A stretch of 64,000 bases of DNA from an uncultured Spirochaetales bacterium (GTDB taxonomy: Bacteria > Spirochaetota > Spirochaetia > Sphaerochaetales > Sphaerochaetaceae), in contig CASDRY010000038.1 of NCBI GenBank assembly GCA_949283235.1, positions 1 through 64,000 on the forward strand. Reading direction: 5' to 3'. A model generated the notes under the pieces. The model made no database searches. It was not told the DNA's origin and was given only the letters and a program-made list of their open reading frames with translations. The translations under genes and the position numbers were made by a program. How positions within the stretch are numbered: position 1 is the stretch's first letter; each line of letters opens with the position of its first letter. Positions 52,249 through 60,942 of the stretch are shown here, one piece after another.

Positions 52249-53601
52249 GTGAACGAGAAAAACCTGACAAACGAGTGGTTCATCAATCGTCAGAATGACT
52301 TTGAGTCATCTGCTAGAAGCTATCCAAGGAAATTTCCATTTGCACTGAAAAGCGCTAAGGGATCATGGATTGAGGATGTTGAGGGAAACAGATATCTGGA
52401 TTTCCTCTGTGGAGCGGGAACTCTTGCTCTTGGTCATAACGATGACGAGGTAAACAAGGCTATGATAGACCTCATCGCCTCGGGTGCTCCTCTTCATACC
52501 CTTGATCTCACAACACCTGTGAAAGACAAGTATGTAGAGACAATATTCTCCATACTTCCAGAGGAAATGCAGGGAAATGTCAAAATACAGTTCTGCTCTC
52601 CTTCCGGAACAGACGCAGTTGATGCTGCTATAAAGCTCTGCAAGACAGCTACAGGAAGAGGAACTGTGATTGCTTTCAGTGGTGGTTACCATGGAATGGG
52701 TCATGGAGCGATGGCTCTTACAGGCAACCTCAATGCAAAGTCAAAGGTACAGAACCTGATGCCAGGTGTTCAGTTCATGCCATACCCCAATTCATATAGA
52801 TGCCCGTTCGGTCTTGGCGGAGATGATGGTACAAAAGCAGCTTGCGCATATTTTGAACGCGCTCTTAAAGATCCAGAGAGCGGGATATCAAAACCAGCTG
52901 CGGTTATAATCGAACCGATTCAGGGTGAAGGCGGTGTTGTTCCAGCCCCTGCTCTCTTCCTGCAGACTGTACGCCGCGTTACAAAGGAACTCGATATCCC
53001 GATGATAGTCGATGAAATCCAGTGCGGAATCGGAAGAAGCGGCAATGTCTTTGCATTCGAGGAAAGCGGAATAATCCCTGATGTAATTCTCATGAGCAAG
53101 GCTATCGGAGGCTCTCAGCCTATGTCAGTGGTTGTATACAATAAAGCTCTCGACAAATGGACAGCTGGAGCTCATGCAGGTACTTTCAGGGGTAATCAGC
53201 TAGCGATGGCTGCGGGAACTGTCGTTCTTGAAAGAATCTCCAAGCCTGAATTCCTTGCTGAAGTCAGGAGAAAGGGAGAGAGAATACGCAAAGCTCTCGA
53301 CAAGCTCAAGACAGAAGTCTCTATAATCGGTGATGTAAGAGGCCGTGGCCTTATGCAGGGCATCGAGTTCATAGATCCTAATGGAGAGAAAGATCTGATG
53401 GGACACCCAGAGCCTTCCGGAACAATCGCTGCAGATGTTCAGAGAAGATGCTTTGAGCATAAGCTTGTGATGGAGAAAGGCGGCAGGAATGGAAGTGTTA
53501 TGAGATGTCTTTGTGCTCTTACCGTTACAGACGAAGAGATAGACACAATGCTTTCAATCTTCTCTGCAGTTGTTAAGGAAATAGATAGTGAACTTAAATA
53601 A
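52249..53601 (+). CDS. dat: L-2,4-diaminobutyrate 4-aminotransferase
   Basis: 450 residues from GTG 52249; the frame is open to TTG 52162, which would add 29 unlikely residues. Class III aminotransferase close to Acinetobacter Dat: ESSARSYPRKFPFAL, FLCGAGTLALGHN, LHTLDLTTP, FCSPSGTDAVDAAIKLCKTA, VIIEPIQGEGGVVPAP, IVDEIQCGIGRSGN and the PLP lysine in VILMSKAIGG. It makes 2,4-diaminobutyrate from aspartate semialdehyde and glutamate. The downstream decarboxylase overlaps it by 14 bp, indicating a route to 1,3-diaminopropane. Confidence 0.92.
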   Translation: MNEKNLTNEWFINRQNDFESSARSYPRKFPFALKSAKGSWIEDVEGNRYLDFLCGAGTLALGHNDDEVNKAMIDLIASGAPLHTLDLTTPVKDKYVETIFSILPEEMQGNVKIQFCSPSGTDAVDAAIKLCKTATGRGTVIAFSGGYHGMGHGAMALTGNLNAKSKVQNLMPGVQFMPYPNSYRCPFGLGGDDGTKAACAYFERALKDPESGISKPAAVIIEPIQGEGGVVPAPALFLQTVRRVTKELDIPMIVDEIQCGIGRSGNVFAFEESGIIPDVILMSKAIGGSQPMSVVVYNKALDKWTAGAHAGTFRGNQLAMAAGTVVLERISKPEFLAEVRRKGERIRKALDKLKTEVSIIGDVRGRGLMQGIEFIDPNGEKDLMGHPEPSGTIAADVQRRCFEHKLVMEKGGRNGSVMRCLCALTVTDEEIDTMLSIFSAVVKEIDSELK

Positions 53602-55009
53602 CACAGTTCTTTCAGCGCACGATGAGGATAAGGCGGCTTATAGGGCCGCCATAATCTCCACAGCAGAGGCGATTCTCGATTCAATCACATCGGATGAAGC
53701 TTTTTCAGGAATCAATCCATATGAATTGAGAGAACGAATAGAGAAGCTTTCCCTATTACCGGAACATGGAGATGGCTGGGAGGTGGTCCTTCAGTCAGTA
53801 AAGAAAGAGATACTCCCCCACATGCTTAGAACCTGGTCTCCTCTATACATGCCACACCTTCACTCCCCTGCTCTTATTGAGGCAATAGCCGCGGAGCTTA
53901 TCATCTCGACATTCAACTCATCGATGGATAGCTGGGACCAGGGACCTGCGGCAACTGAGATAGAGGTTAAGGTAATCAAGGAGCTATGCTCTCTCTTTGG
54001 CTATACCGAAAACGGCGATGGAGTCTTCACATCAGGGGGAAGCCAGTCGAATATCTCGGCACTTGTTGCTGAAAGGGATAGATTCATCGAGAAGAAGCTT
54101 GGATGGGATGTGAAGAAGAAAGGTCTTCCTGATGATTTCAGGAAACTCAGGATCTATACATCTGAAATCTCCCACTTCTCCTTTGACAAGGGCTCTCATC
54201 TTATGGGACTTGGCTACGATGCTGTTGTAAAGCTTCCTGTGGATGAGTATGAGAGAATAGATACAGAAAAGACTAGAAAGATAATAAAGGAAGACTATGA
54301 GAATGGTCTCTACCCATTCCTTATAGTTGCTACAATAGGCACTACGGATTTCGGTTCCATCGATGATATCCAGAGTCTCAGAACTATAGCAGATGAGTTC
54401 GGAATGTTCCTTCACGCAGATGCAGCCTATGGCTCTGGCGCTATTCTCTCTTCCTATAAGGAAAGGATCGGAAACCTAGCGCTTGCAGATTCCATCACAG
54501 TGGATTTCCACAAGATGTTCCTTCTCCCTATAAGCGCATCAGCTCTTCTTGTTAAGGATGGCACGATTCTGGATGCATTCCAGCTCCATGCAGATTACCT
54601 CAACAGAGAGGAAGATGAAGAAGATGGGTACATCAATCTTGTAGGAAAATCGATGCAGACAACCAGACGCTTCGATGCCTTAAAGGTCTATATCTCATTC
54701 AGGATGAGAGGACAGGATGGTTACAGGAAGATAATGGACACCGCGATAGGCAATGCTGATTATTTCTACAGAAGAATAAACGAAGATGAGAATTTCATTG
54801 CTCCTATCAAGCCTGAACTCAGTTCCGTTGTCTTTGCACTCAAAGGCGGGGATGAGAGAAACAAGAAGACAAGAAGGAGATTGCTATCTGAAGGAGTAGT
54901 AATCGGACAGACTGTCTTCAATGGACAGACAATGCTTAAATTCACTCTTCTCAATCCAGTGCTTACTCATAAGCATATAGATGAGCTCATAGAGCGAATT
55001 AAGGCATGA
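53588..55009 (+). CDS. ddc: L-2,4-diaminobutyrate decarboxylase
   Basis: 473 residues, start GTG with AAGGA 9 nt upstream. PLP-dependent group II decarboxylase: WSPLYMPHLHSPALIEAIAA, GDGVFTSGGSQSNISALVAE, ATIGTTDFGSIDDI, HADAAYGSGAIL and the PLP lysine in ADSITVDFHKMFLLP. It decarboxylates 2,4-diaminobutyrate to 1,3-diaminopropane, precursor of norspermidine-type polyamines. The start codon lies inside the aminotransferase gene, so the two are translationally coupled. No norspermidine synthase is nearby. Confidence 0.92.
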   Translation: MNLNNTVLSAHDEDKAAYRAAIISTAEAILDSITSDEAFSGINPYELRERIEKLSLLPEHGDGWEVVLQSVKKEILPHMLRTWSPLYMPHLHSPALIEAIAAELIISTFNSSMDSWDQGPAATEIEVKVIKELCSLFGYTENGDGVFTSGGSQSNISALVAERDRFIEKKLGWDVKKKGLPDDFRKLRIYTSEISHFSFDKGSHLMGLGYDAVVKLPVDEYERIDTEKTRKIIKEDYENGLYPFLIVATIGTTDFGSIDDIQSLRTIADEFGMFLHADAAYGSGAILSSYKERIGNLALADSITVDFHKMFLLPISASALLVKDGTILDAFQLHADYLNREEDEEDGYINLVGKSMQTTRRFDALKVYISFRMRGQDGYRKIMDTAIGNADYFYRRINEDENFIAPIKPELSSVVFALKGGDERNKKTRRRLLSEGVVIGQTVFNGQTMLKFTLLNPVLTHKHIDELIERIKA

Positions 55010-55049
55010 AAAACATCCAATAGTATCCTATACTCTTTCTGGAGGAATC

Positions 55050-57320
55050 ATGATCCAGGAAGAGAAAGGATATTTCGTATTATCCACAGACAATAGCTCA
55101 TATATTTTCCGTGTTCTGGGAACAGGACATCTAGACAATGTCTATTATGGTAAAAGACTTGATGATCTTACAGGGATAGAGAGGTTATCAACATCGGGGA
55201 ATCTCTTCCTCGCGACAATTCCATATTACGACGAAGAGCATCAGAATCTCTTTCCGGAAATCATCCGCTCAGAGTACCCCACCCCGCTCAAAGGAGATGC
55301 AAGGGAAAGCGCTCTAGAGATAGAGGGAAAGAGAGGGATAGAGTCACTTACCCTTCTTTATGATTCATACAGGATTTTCAAAGGAAAGGATTTCTCCTTC
55401 CCTGCTTTCGCCAATGCTGATGAGAAAACAGAGACGCTGGAAATTAAACTCAAGGATGAGCTTCTTCCGATAGAGGTGCTTCTCAGATATACAGTATATG
55501 AAGAGGAAGATGTAATCCTTCGCTCTGCCACCATCATCAATAGTACTGATAGTGCGATCAAACTTAGAAACGCAGCCTCGCTTTCTCTGGACCTGCCTTA
55601 TGATGATTTCAATCTCCTAACCTATTCTGGTGCATGGGGAAGGGAAAGGCAGGAGGAAAGAAGGAAGCTTCTTTCAGGTATCGTTGTGAATGACAGCAAA
55701 CTCGGTGTCACATCCAATGAGCATTCTCCTCTAGTCTTCCTTGAAAGGGAACTCACCGGGGAGGTCTATGGTTTTAACCTGATTTATTCTGGTAATCACA
55801 GGGAGACAGTGGAGGTATCACCATTTGGCAAGACAAGGGTAATTACAGGAATTAATCCCTGGCTTTTCGAGTGGAAGATGCAGAGCGGAGAGAGCTTCAA
55901 TACCCCTGAGGCTATAATGACATATGGGGAGAAAATAGAGGATGCATCCCTTTCCTTCCATCATTTCACAAACAAATACATCATCAGAGGGGAATGGCAA
56001 TACAGGGAAAGACCAGTTCTGATAAACAGCTGGGAAGCTGTCTATTTCAATCTTGAAGAAGAGAAGCTTCTTGCACTTGCAGAGAAAGCATCAGAACTTG
56101 GATTTGAGCTTTTCGTGCTTGATGATGGCTGGTTCGGGTCAAGACGTAATGACAGAAGAGGTCTTGGAGATTGGTATGTTTCTCCTGAAGTATTCCCAGA
56201 TGGTCTTGGCAGTTTTTCAGAGAAAATCCATAGCATGGGACTTATGTTCGGTCTCTGGATGGAACCGGAGATGGTCAACCCAGACTCAGAACTTTACAGG
56301 AAGCATCCAGACTGGGTTATAGAAATTCCAGGGAGGAAAGCTGCCCTGACAAGGCATCAGGCAGTACTTGATATAACAAGGGAAGATGTCAGGGATTATC
56401 TCTACTCCTCCCTTGAAGCTGTCATATCATCAGCCAATGTCGATTACATCAAATGGGACATGAACAGGACGATTACAGACCTCTTCTCTTCAAATCCATC
56501 ATGCCATTCAAATGGAGAGCTTCAGCATCGCTATGTGCTGGGGCTTTATGAACTTGCGGGAAGATTCACAGAACGATTTCCTGAAATACTCTTTGAAGGC
56601 TGCGCTTCGGGAGGAAACAGATACGACCTGGGAATGCTTTCGTTTATGCCACAGATATGGACCAGTGATAACACTGACCTCTATCAGAGGATGACAATAG
56701 AAGCTGGTACACTCAGGGGTTTTCCTCAGTCAGCAATGGGAGCGCATGTCTCCGCCTCCCCAGGGCATCAGAGCCTTAGAACAAGTCTTATTGAAAACAG
56801 ATTCGATGTTGCTGCATTCGGTTCACTTGGCTATGAACTGGATCTGACAAAACTCTCAGAACTCGATCAGGAAGCTATCAGGAATGAGATTGCATTCTAC
56901 AAAAAGTATAGAAAGATTTTCCAGTTCGGAGATTTCAGACCACTTTCCTCTTCGGATCCTGAACTAGTCTTCTGGTCAGTCACAGATGGGAAGACAACAA
57001 TTGTAATGGAGTTCATCAAGCGTATGCTTCCTAATACAGGAAAGTGCGACAGACTCATCATTCCTTTCCTCTCGAGCGATAAGCATTACAGGATAACAAA
57101 CAGAAGAATAATAATCCCGAAAGAATTCTTCGGTGATTTATGGCCTCAGTGGAACAAGGAAGAGAATGAAGTTTTTGAATGTGTTGTCTCAGGAGATATC
57201 CTTTCTAAAGCTGGCATACTTCTCCCACCCCGCTTCATGGGCAATGGTCTGCAAAGTTCAATAAGCCCTGTCAGCGATAACGGGACAAGGATGTACATCA
57301 TAGAAGAAGCGCAGGATTAA
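55050..57320 (+). CDS. Alpha-galactosidase, GH36
   Basis: 756 residues, normal for bacterial GH36 (RafA/AgaR type). N-terminal beta-sandwich (1-320), (beta/alpha)8 barrel with FELFVLDDGWFGSRRNDRRG and LWMEPEMVNPDS, nucleophile Asp in YIKWDMNRTITD, ILFEGCASGGNRYD, acid/base Asp in WTSDNTDLYQRM, and C-terminal sandwich. Cytoplasmic, no signal peptide. It releases galactose from raffinose-type sugars or galactomannan fragments. GGAGG lies 5 nt before ATG. Upstream TATACT at about 55026 is a possible -10 box. Confidence 0.96.
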   Translation: MIQEEKGYFVLSTDNSSYIFRVLGTGHLDNVYYGKRLDDLTGIERLSTSGNLFLATIPYYDEEHQNLFPEIIRSEYPTPLKGDARESALEIEGKRGIESLTLLYDSYRIFKGKDFSFPAFANADEKTETLEIKLKDELLPIEVLLRYTVYEEEDVILRSATIINSTDSAIKLRNAASLSLDLPYDDFNLLTYSGAWGRERQEERRKLLSGIVVNDSKLGVTSNEHSPLVFLERELTGEVYGFNLIYSGNHRETVEVSPFGKTRVITGINPWLFEWKMQSGESFNTPEAIMTYGEKIEDASLSFHHFTNKYIIRGEWQYRERPVLINSWEAVYFNLEEEKLLALAEKASELGFELFVLDDGWFGSRRNDRRGLGDWYVSPEVFPDGLGSFSEKIHSMGLMFGLWMEPEMVNPDSELYRKHPDWVIEIPGRKAALTRHQAVLDITREDVRDYLYSSLEAVISSANVDYIKWDMNRTITDLFSSNPSCHSNGELQHRYVLGLYELAGRFTERFPEILFEGCASGGNRYDLGMLSFMPQIWTSDNTDLYQRMTIEAGTLRGFPQSAMGAHVSASPGHQSLRTSLIENRFDVAAFGSLGYELDLTKLSELDQEAIRNEIAFYKKYRKIFQFGDFRPLSSSDPELVFWSVTDGKTTIVMEFIKRMLPNTGKCDRLIIPFLSSDKHYRITNRRIIIPKEFFGDLWPQWNKEENEVFECVVSGDILSKAGILLPPRFMGNGLQSSISPVSDNGTRMYIIEEAQD

Positions 57321-57498
57321 GGGGGCAATGACTTTGATTATTTCTAAACAAATACCTCAACCTTCGTTCATGAAAAAAATGATAGGTACTATCTCAGGAA
57401 GGCATCACATTCGGAAAGCTTGAGCCAAATGAAGAGAGGATGCATACTGAAGGGATTAATTGCCTTTTACATATTTTATGAAATTGTATTTCAAAAAA

Positions 57499-57571
57499 TG
57501 AGAAAATTTCTCAAAATATTCGACATATTTTCAATTTTGCTATAATATAAGTATGTAATTTTGAGATAATT
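57499..57571 (+). promoter_or_regulatory. Promoter region of the RloA-RloB operon with palindrome
   Basis: TTCGAC (57519-57524), 16 nt, TATAAT (57541-57546) form the promoter. Just upstream lies a perfect palindrome TGAGAAAATTTCTCA (57499-57513). Between -10 and ATG lies TTGAGATAATT (57561-57571), the same 11 bases as the operator core upstream of the AAA_14 gene. Confidence 0.5.
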
Positions 57572-57588
57572 TCGAATATGAGGTAAGC

Positions 57589-58842
57589 ATGCTCTGTCAA
57601 TTCTCGTTCAAAAACTTCAAATCATTCAAAGATGAAGCTTTTCTTGACTTATATGCCGAATCGATTTCAGAAATGAAAAATACTCTGATTGTCGATTCTG
57701 ATAAGCAGAAATTTCTTCCTGTAATTTCCATTTATGGTCCAAATGGGGGTGGAAAATCTACAGTACTTGAAGCCATTGATCACATCAGGAGAAGAATATA
57801 TTTACCATTTATGATGCTACAACAACCTGCTTCCGACTCATATTTTCAAGAAAGCAGGAATGTATTCATGCATGATGCACAGAATATTCTGAGTAAAGAG
57901 ATTTATTTCAAATTCGATTCTAACAGCTTAGATTCTCCGACAGAATTTGAACTACTTTTCCGTAATAATGGAACAGAATACAAATATGAGCTTTCAACAC
58001 ACAAAGGGAATATTATTCATGAGAATCTATATTGCAAGAGCATTGGCAAACAGAATGCAAGGCTGCTTTTTGAACGATCTGATTCTAAAATAAACACAGG
58101 GAAAGAGCTGGAAAAACTACCTCTGGATAAAGTAAAGAGCACATTGCCTCTTCTTTCATACATAGCTGCGACATATGATATTCCAATAATTAATGACGCT
58201 ATTATGTGGTTTGGCTCAATAGTCGTATTCAATTATAACGACCCTGCACTTGATAGACTGATTCAGATTCCTGATGACAGAAATCTGCAGAATAAGATAC
58301 TTTCATTTCTCCAGGATATAGACATCAGCATCACTGGAATTCATTTGGAAAGAGATGATAACGGCAGAATAAGCAGGATATATACATCACATACTATAAA
58401 TGGAATTGATTACAGGCTTTCAATCGAGGATGAATCGAGTGGAACAAAAAAATTATTCAGCTGCATTTTATGGATTATTGAAAGCCTTACCGAAGGCCGT
58501 CTCCTTATTGCAGACGAGCTTGATGCAAAACTTCATCCGAAAATCATGAGATATATCATTGAGCTCTTCAAAAATAAAGAAAGCAATCCTAATGGAGCCC
58601 AGCTGATACTTACTTCCCATGATATGGTAAATATGAATCCAGATGTATTCAGAAGAGATGAAATCTGGTTCTGCTCTCAGGGTCTAGATCATTCTTCTGC
58701 TCTCTATTCCCTTGTTTCATTCAATATTGATGGACACAAAGTAAGAAAAGATGAAATTTACAGTAAAAGATATCTTGAGGGGAAGTATGGAGCCGACCCT
58801 TATATTGACAATGGATTAAAATGGTTGCAGGGGGAAATATGA
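57589..58842 (+). CDS. RloA/AbiLi-type AAA ATPase, defence-related
   Basis: 417 residues. N-terminal FKNFKSFKDEAFLDL and ISIYGPNGGGKSTVLEAID (Walker A), an insert with no clear motif, then EDESSGTKKLFSCILWI (signature), GRLLIADELDAKLHPKI (Walker B) and QLILTSHDMVNMN (switch His). This is the OLD/SMC-like AAA_15/AAA_21 type found with RloB proteins. GAGG lies 5 nt before ATG. It overlaps the RloB gene by 4 bp. The DNA is more AT-rich than its neighbours, suggesting acquisition. Confidence 0.9.
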   Translation: MLCQFSFKNFKSFKDEAFLDLYAESISEMKNTLIVDSDKQKFLPVISIYGPNGGGKSTVLEAIDHIRRRIYLPFMMLQQPASDSYFQESRNVFMHDAQNILSKEIYFKFDSNSLDSPTEFELLFRNNGTEYKYELSTHKGNIIHENLYCKSIGKQNARLLFERSDSKINTGKELEKLPLDKVKSTLPLLSYIAATYDIPIINDAIMWFGSIVVFNYNDPALDRLIQIPDDRNLQNKILSFLQDIDISITGIHLERDDNGRISRIYTSHTINGIDYRLSIEDESSGTKKLFSCILWIIESLTEGRLLIADELDAKLHPKIMRYIIELFKNKESNPNGAQLILTSHDMVNMNPDVFRRDEIWFCSQGLDHSSALYSLVSFNIDGHKVRKDEIYSKRYLEGKYGADPYIDNGLKWLQGEI

Positions 58843-59516
58843 AAAGAGGTGATTCAAATCAAAGACAAAATCTTCTGAATGCAAAGATGATGAAGAAGAA
58901 TAAAGAGATAATAGGAGCATTACCACCCTTCATGTTCATAGTCACAGAAGGAACTGCAACAGAAACGAACTATATAGAAGGCTTTGCAGCGAAAATAAAC
59001 AAACGATACGGCAAATATTCAAAACATAAAAGAATCGAAATAAAGGGATTAGGAAAAAGTTGTCTTCGTCTTCTGGAAGAAGCAGATAATACTGTAAAGA
59101 GAATATGTCCACAAGCAGAGGTTATATGGCTGGTCTATGACAAAGATGATTTTGCAGCTGACTCTTTTGACAACACGCAATATAGTGCAGAAAATCGAAA
59201 AAGCAAGAGGAAATATAAAGTAGCCTGGTCGAATGAATGCATAGAATTATGGTTTCTTCTCCACTTTTCAGACGTTATACCAAAAGGGGGAAGAAAAGAT
59301 TATATCCAGAAACTTGAATCATATTGCCATTATTCAAAGACTGACAAGAATATATTCAGCTTGCTGTACCCTATGACGCAAACAGCCATTACCAGAGCCA
59401 AAAGACTTTATGATTCGTATCCAAAGAATTATTCCCCATCGAAGATGTACCCAGCAACCAGAGTTCACGAAATGGTAGAAGAACTCATGAAATACTGTGG
59501 CACGACAAACTGCTAA
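58839..59516 (+). CDS. RloB/AbiLii-type TOPRIM-like protein, defence-related
   Basis: 225 residues from ATG 58839, in the ATGA overlap with RloA and preceded by GGGGG. Features of the RloB family: FIVTEGTATETNYIEGF (acidic TOPRIM-like residue), VIWLVYDKDDF (DxD), VAWSNECIELWFLLHF and a helical C-terminus. With the ATPase it forms the pair known as RloAB, or AbiL in lactococcal phage resistance; nuclease activity on phage or host nucleic acid is presumed. It converges with a MATE gene, overlapping it by 4 bp. Confidence 0.9.
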   Translation: MKRGDSNQRQNLLNAKMMKKNKEIIGALPPFMFIVTEGTATETNYIEGFAAKINKRYGKYSKHKRIEIKGLGKSCLRLLEEADNTVKRICPQAEVIWLVYDKDDFAADSFDNTQYSAENRKSKRKYKVAWSNECIELWFLLHFSDVIPKGGRKDYIQKLESYCHYSKTDKNIFSLLYPMTQTAITRAKRLYDSYPKNYSPSKMYPATRVHEMVEELMKYCGTTNC

Positions 59517-60856
59517 GCCTTTCTCAGCCATCTTCCTCGGATTATGAGAAAAAGGAAGATGGATGCTGATATAAGCCAAGTCAGTGGATAGGCTATGTAA
59601 ATGAGCATTATGTCATGAGAGAAGTGAAGAGCGATGCTGACGAATATCACTCTGATAATACACCATGCTCCAAGGAGTACGAACATTGGAATAAATGCCT
59701 TCCCTGCTCCTCTCAGAACGCCCGCGCTTGCATGCGATATTGCAGGAAGGAAATAGAAAAAAGCTTCAAGTCTTGCCTGTCTGACACCAAACTCTATTAC
59801 CTCCGGATCCGATGAAAAGAGTGAAACCAGCAATGGAGCTATGAGGAAAAGAAGTATACCTACAATCTCTCCTGAGACTATATCCATTACCATGCCTTCC
59901 ATTACACCTTTCCTGGTTCTCTGAAGATTCCCGCTACCCATAGTCTGAGCAACAAAAGTAGTCAAGGAGAGGGCAAATGTGGTTATCGGGAGAAGTACAA
60001 ACCCCTCAATTTTCCCATAAACACCAAATCCCGCGATAGCTGCAGCTGAGAATGTATTCACAGAGGCCTGCACTACTGTGTTTGCCAGTCCTATAATCGA
60101 ATTCTGAAGCCCTGCGGGGAGTCCATAGCTTATAATTCCCCTCAACTCCCTCTTATGAATCCTGATTCGCCTTAATCTTACCTCTATTCCCCCTTCTCCT
60201 CTAAAAAGGCGTATAAAGCACAATAAAGAGCTTACAGCCTGTGAAATGATAGTCGCAGCCGCAGCAGAACCAACTCCCATACCGAAGCCAGCGATGAAAA
60301 GAAGGTCAAGAAAGATATTTATCAGAGATGAAATGATAAGATAATAAAGCGGGTGACGGCTGTCTCCCAATGCATTCATTATACCCATCAGGATGTTATA
60401 CATGACTGAGAAAAAGATACCTGCAGAGTATATCCTGAAATAATCAGAACTCAGAGGCAGGATATCCTCCGGTGTGGATATCCATCTCAGTATTGAGGGT
60501 GTGAAAATTACGGCAAAGGCTGTGAGTACTATGCCTGCAATTATTCCGAATGCGATATCAGAATAGATAGCTCTTTCAAGCCTCTCCTTATCTTTCGCTC
60601 CGAAAGCATGGGAAATAACTACCCCCGCTCCTACAGCTAGACCATTGAAGAAGCCTACCATCATGAAAATCAGAGAGCTGGATGAAGAGACAGCAGCAAG
60701 AGCTTCCGAACCAAGAAAGTTGCCTACAATCAGTGTATCAGCTGCGTTATAGAGCTGCTGAAAGAGATTTCCTAAGAAAAGAGGAAGCGCAAACGCTACG
60801 ATCTTCTTTGAGATCGATCCTGTAGAGAAATCGACAAGCCCTCTTTCCTCACTCAT
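59513..60856 (-). CDS. MATE family efflux transporter
   Basis: 447 residues with about 12 membrane segments. KIVAFALPLFLGNLFQQLYN, AADTLIVGNFLG, YNILMGIMNALGDSRHPLYY and GVLRGAGKAFIPMF fit the MatE family. TATAAT ends 8 nt before ATG and TTGCAG lies 16 nt further up, with no proper ribosome site (AAGG one base from ATG), so the leader is one or two bases at most. Divergent from the beta-hydroxyacid dehydrogenase, 86 bp apart. Confidence 0.92.
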   Translation of the reverse strand: MSEERGLVDFSTGSISKKIVAFALPLFLGNLFQQLYNAADTLIVGNFLGSEALAAVSSSSSLIFMMVGFFNGLAVGAGVVISHAFGAKDKERLERAIYSDIAFGIIAGIVLTAFAVIFTPSILRWISTPEDILPLSSDYFRIYSAGIFFSVMYNILMGIMNALGDSRHPLYYLIISSLINIFLDLLFIAGFGMGVGSAAAATIISQAVSSLLCFIRLFRGEGGIEVRLRRIRIHKRELRGIISYGLPAGLQNSIIGLANTVVQASVNTFSAAAIAGFGVYGKIEGFVLLPITTFALSLTTFVAQTMGSGNLQRTRKGVMEGMVMDIVSGEIVGILLFLIAPLLVSLFSSDPEVIEFGVRQARLEAFFYFLPAISHASAGVLRGAGKAFIPMFVLLGAWCIIRVIFVSIALHFSHDIMLIYIAYPLTWLISASIFLFLIIRGRWLRKA

Positions 60857-60864
60857 GCCTTGGG

Positions 60865-60892
60865 ATTATATCAAAGGAGCGAATAACTGCAA
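60865..60892 (-). promoter_or_regulatory. Nearly leaderless promoter of the MATE gene
   Basis: Minus strand TTGCAG, 16 nt, TATAAT, then 8 nt to ATG 60856. Confidence 0.6.
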
Positions 60893-60907
60893 TACTTACC
60901 TGCCCTA

Positions 60908-60936
60908 TTCTGATAATCATCAATTGATGCTAGAAT
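60908..60936 (+). promoter_or_regulatory. Leaderless-type promoter of the dehydrogenase-citrate synthase operon
   Basis: TTCTGA (weak), 17 nt, TAGAAT, then 6 nt (CTCAGC) to ATG 60943; no ribosome site. Confidence 0.5.
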
Positions 60937-60942
60937 CTCAGC

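Noticed and set aside
57328-57423. Short frame MTLIISKQIPQPSFMKKMIG... after the alpha-galactosidase
   Set aside because: 31 codons, no convincing promoter or match; probably chance, or a remnant too short to assign.
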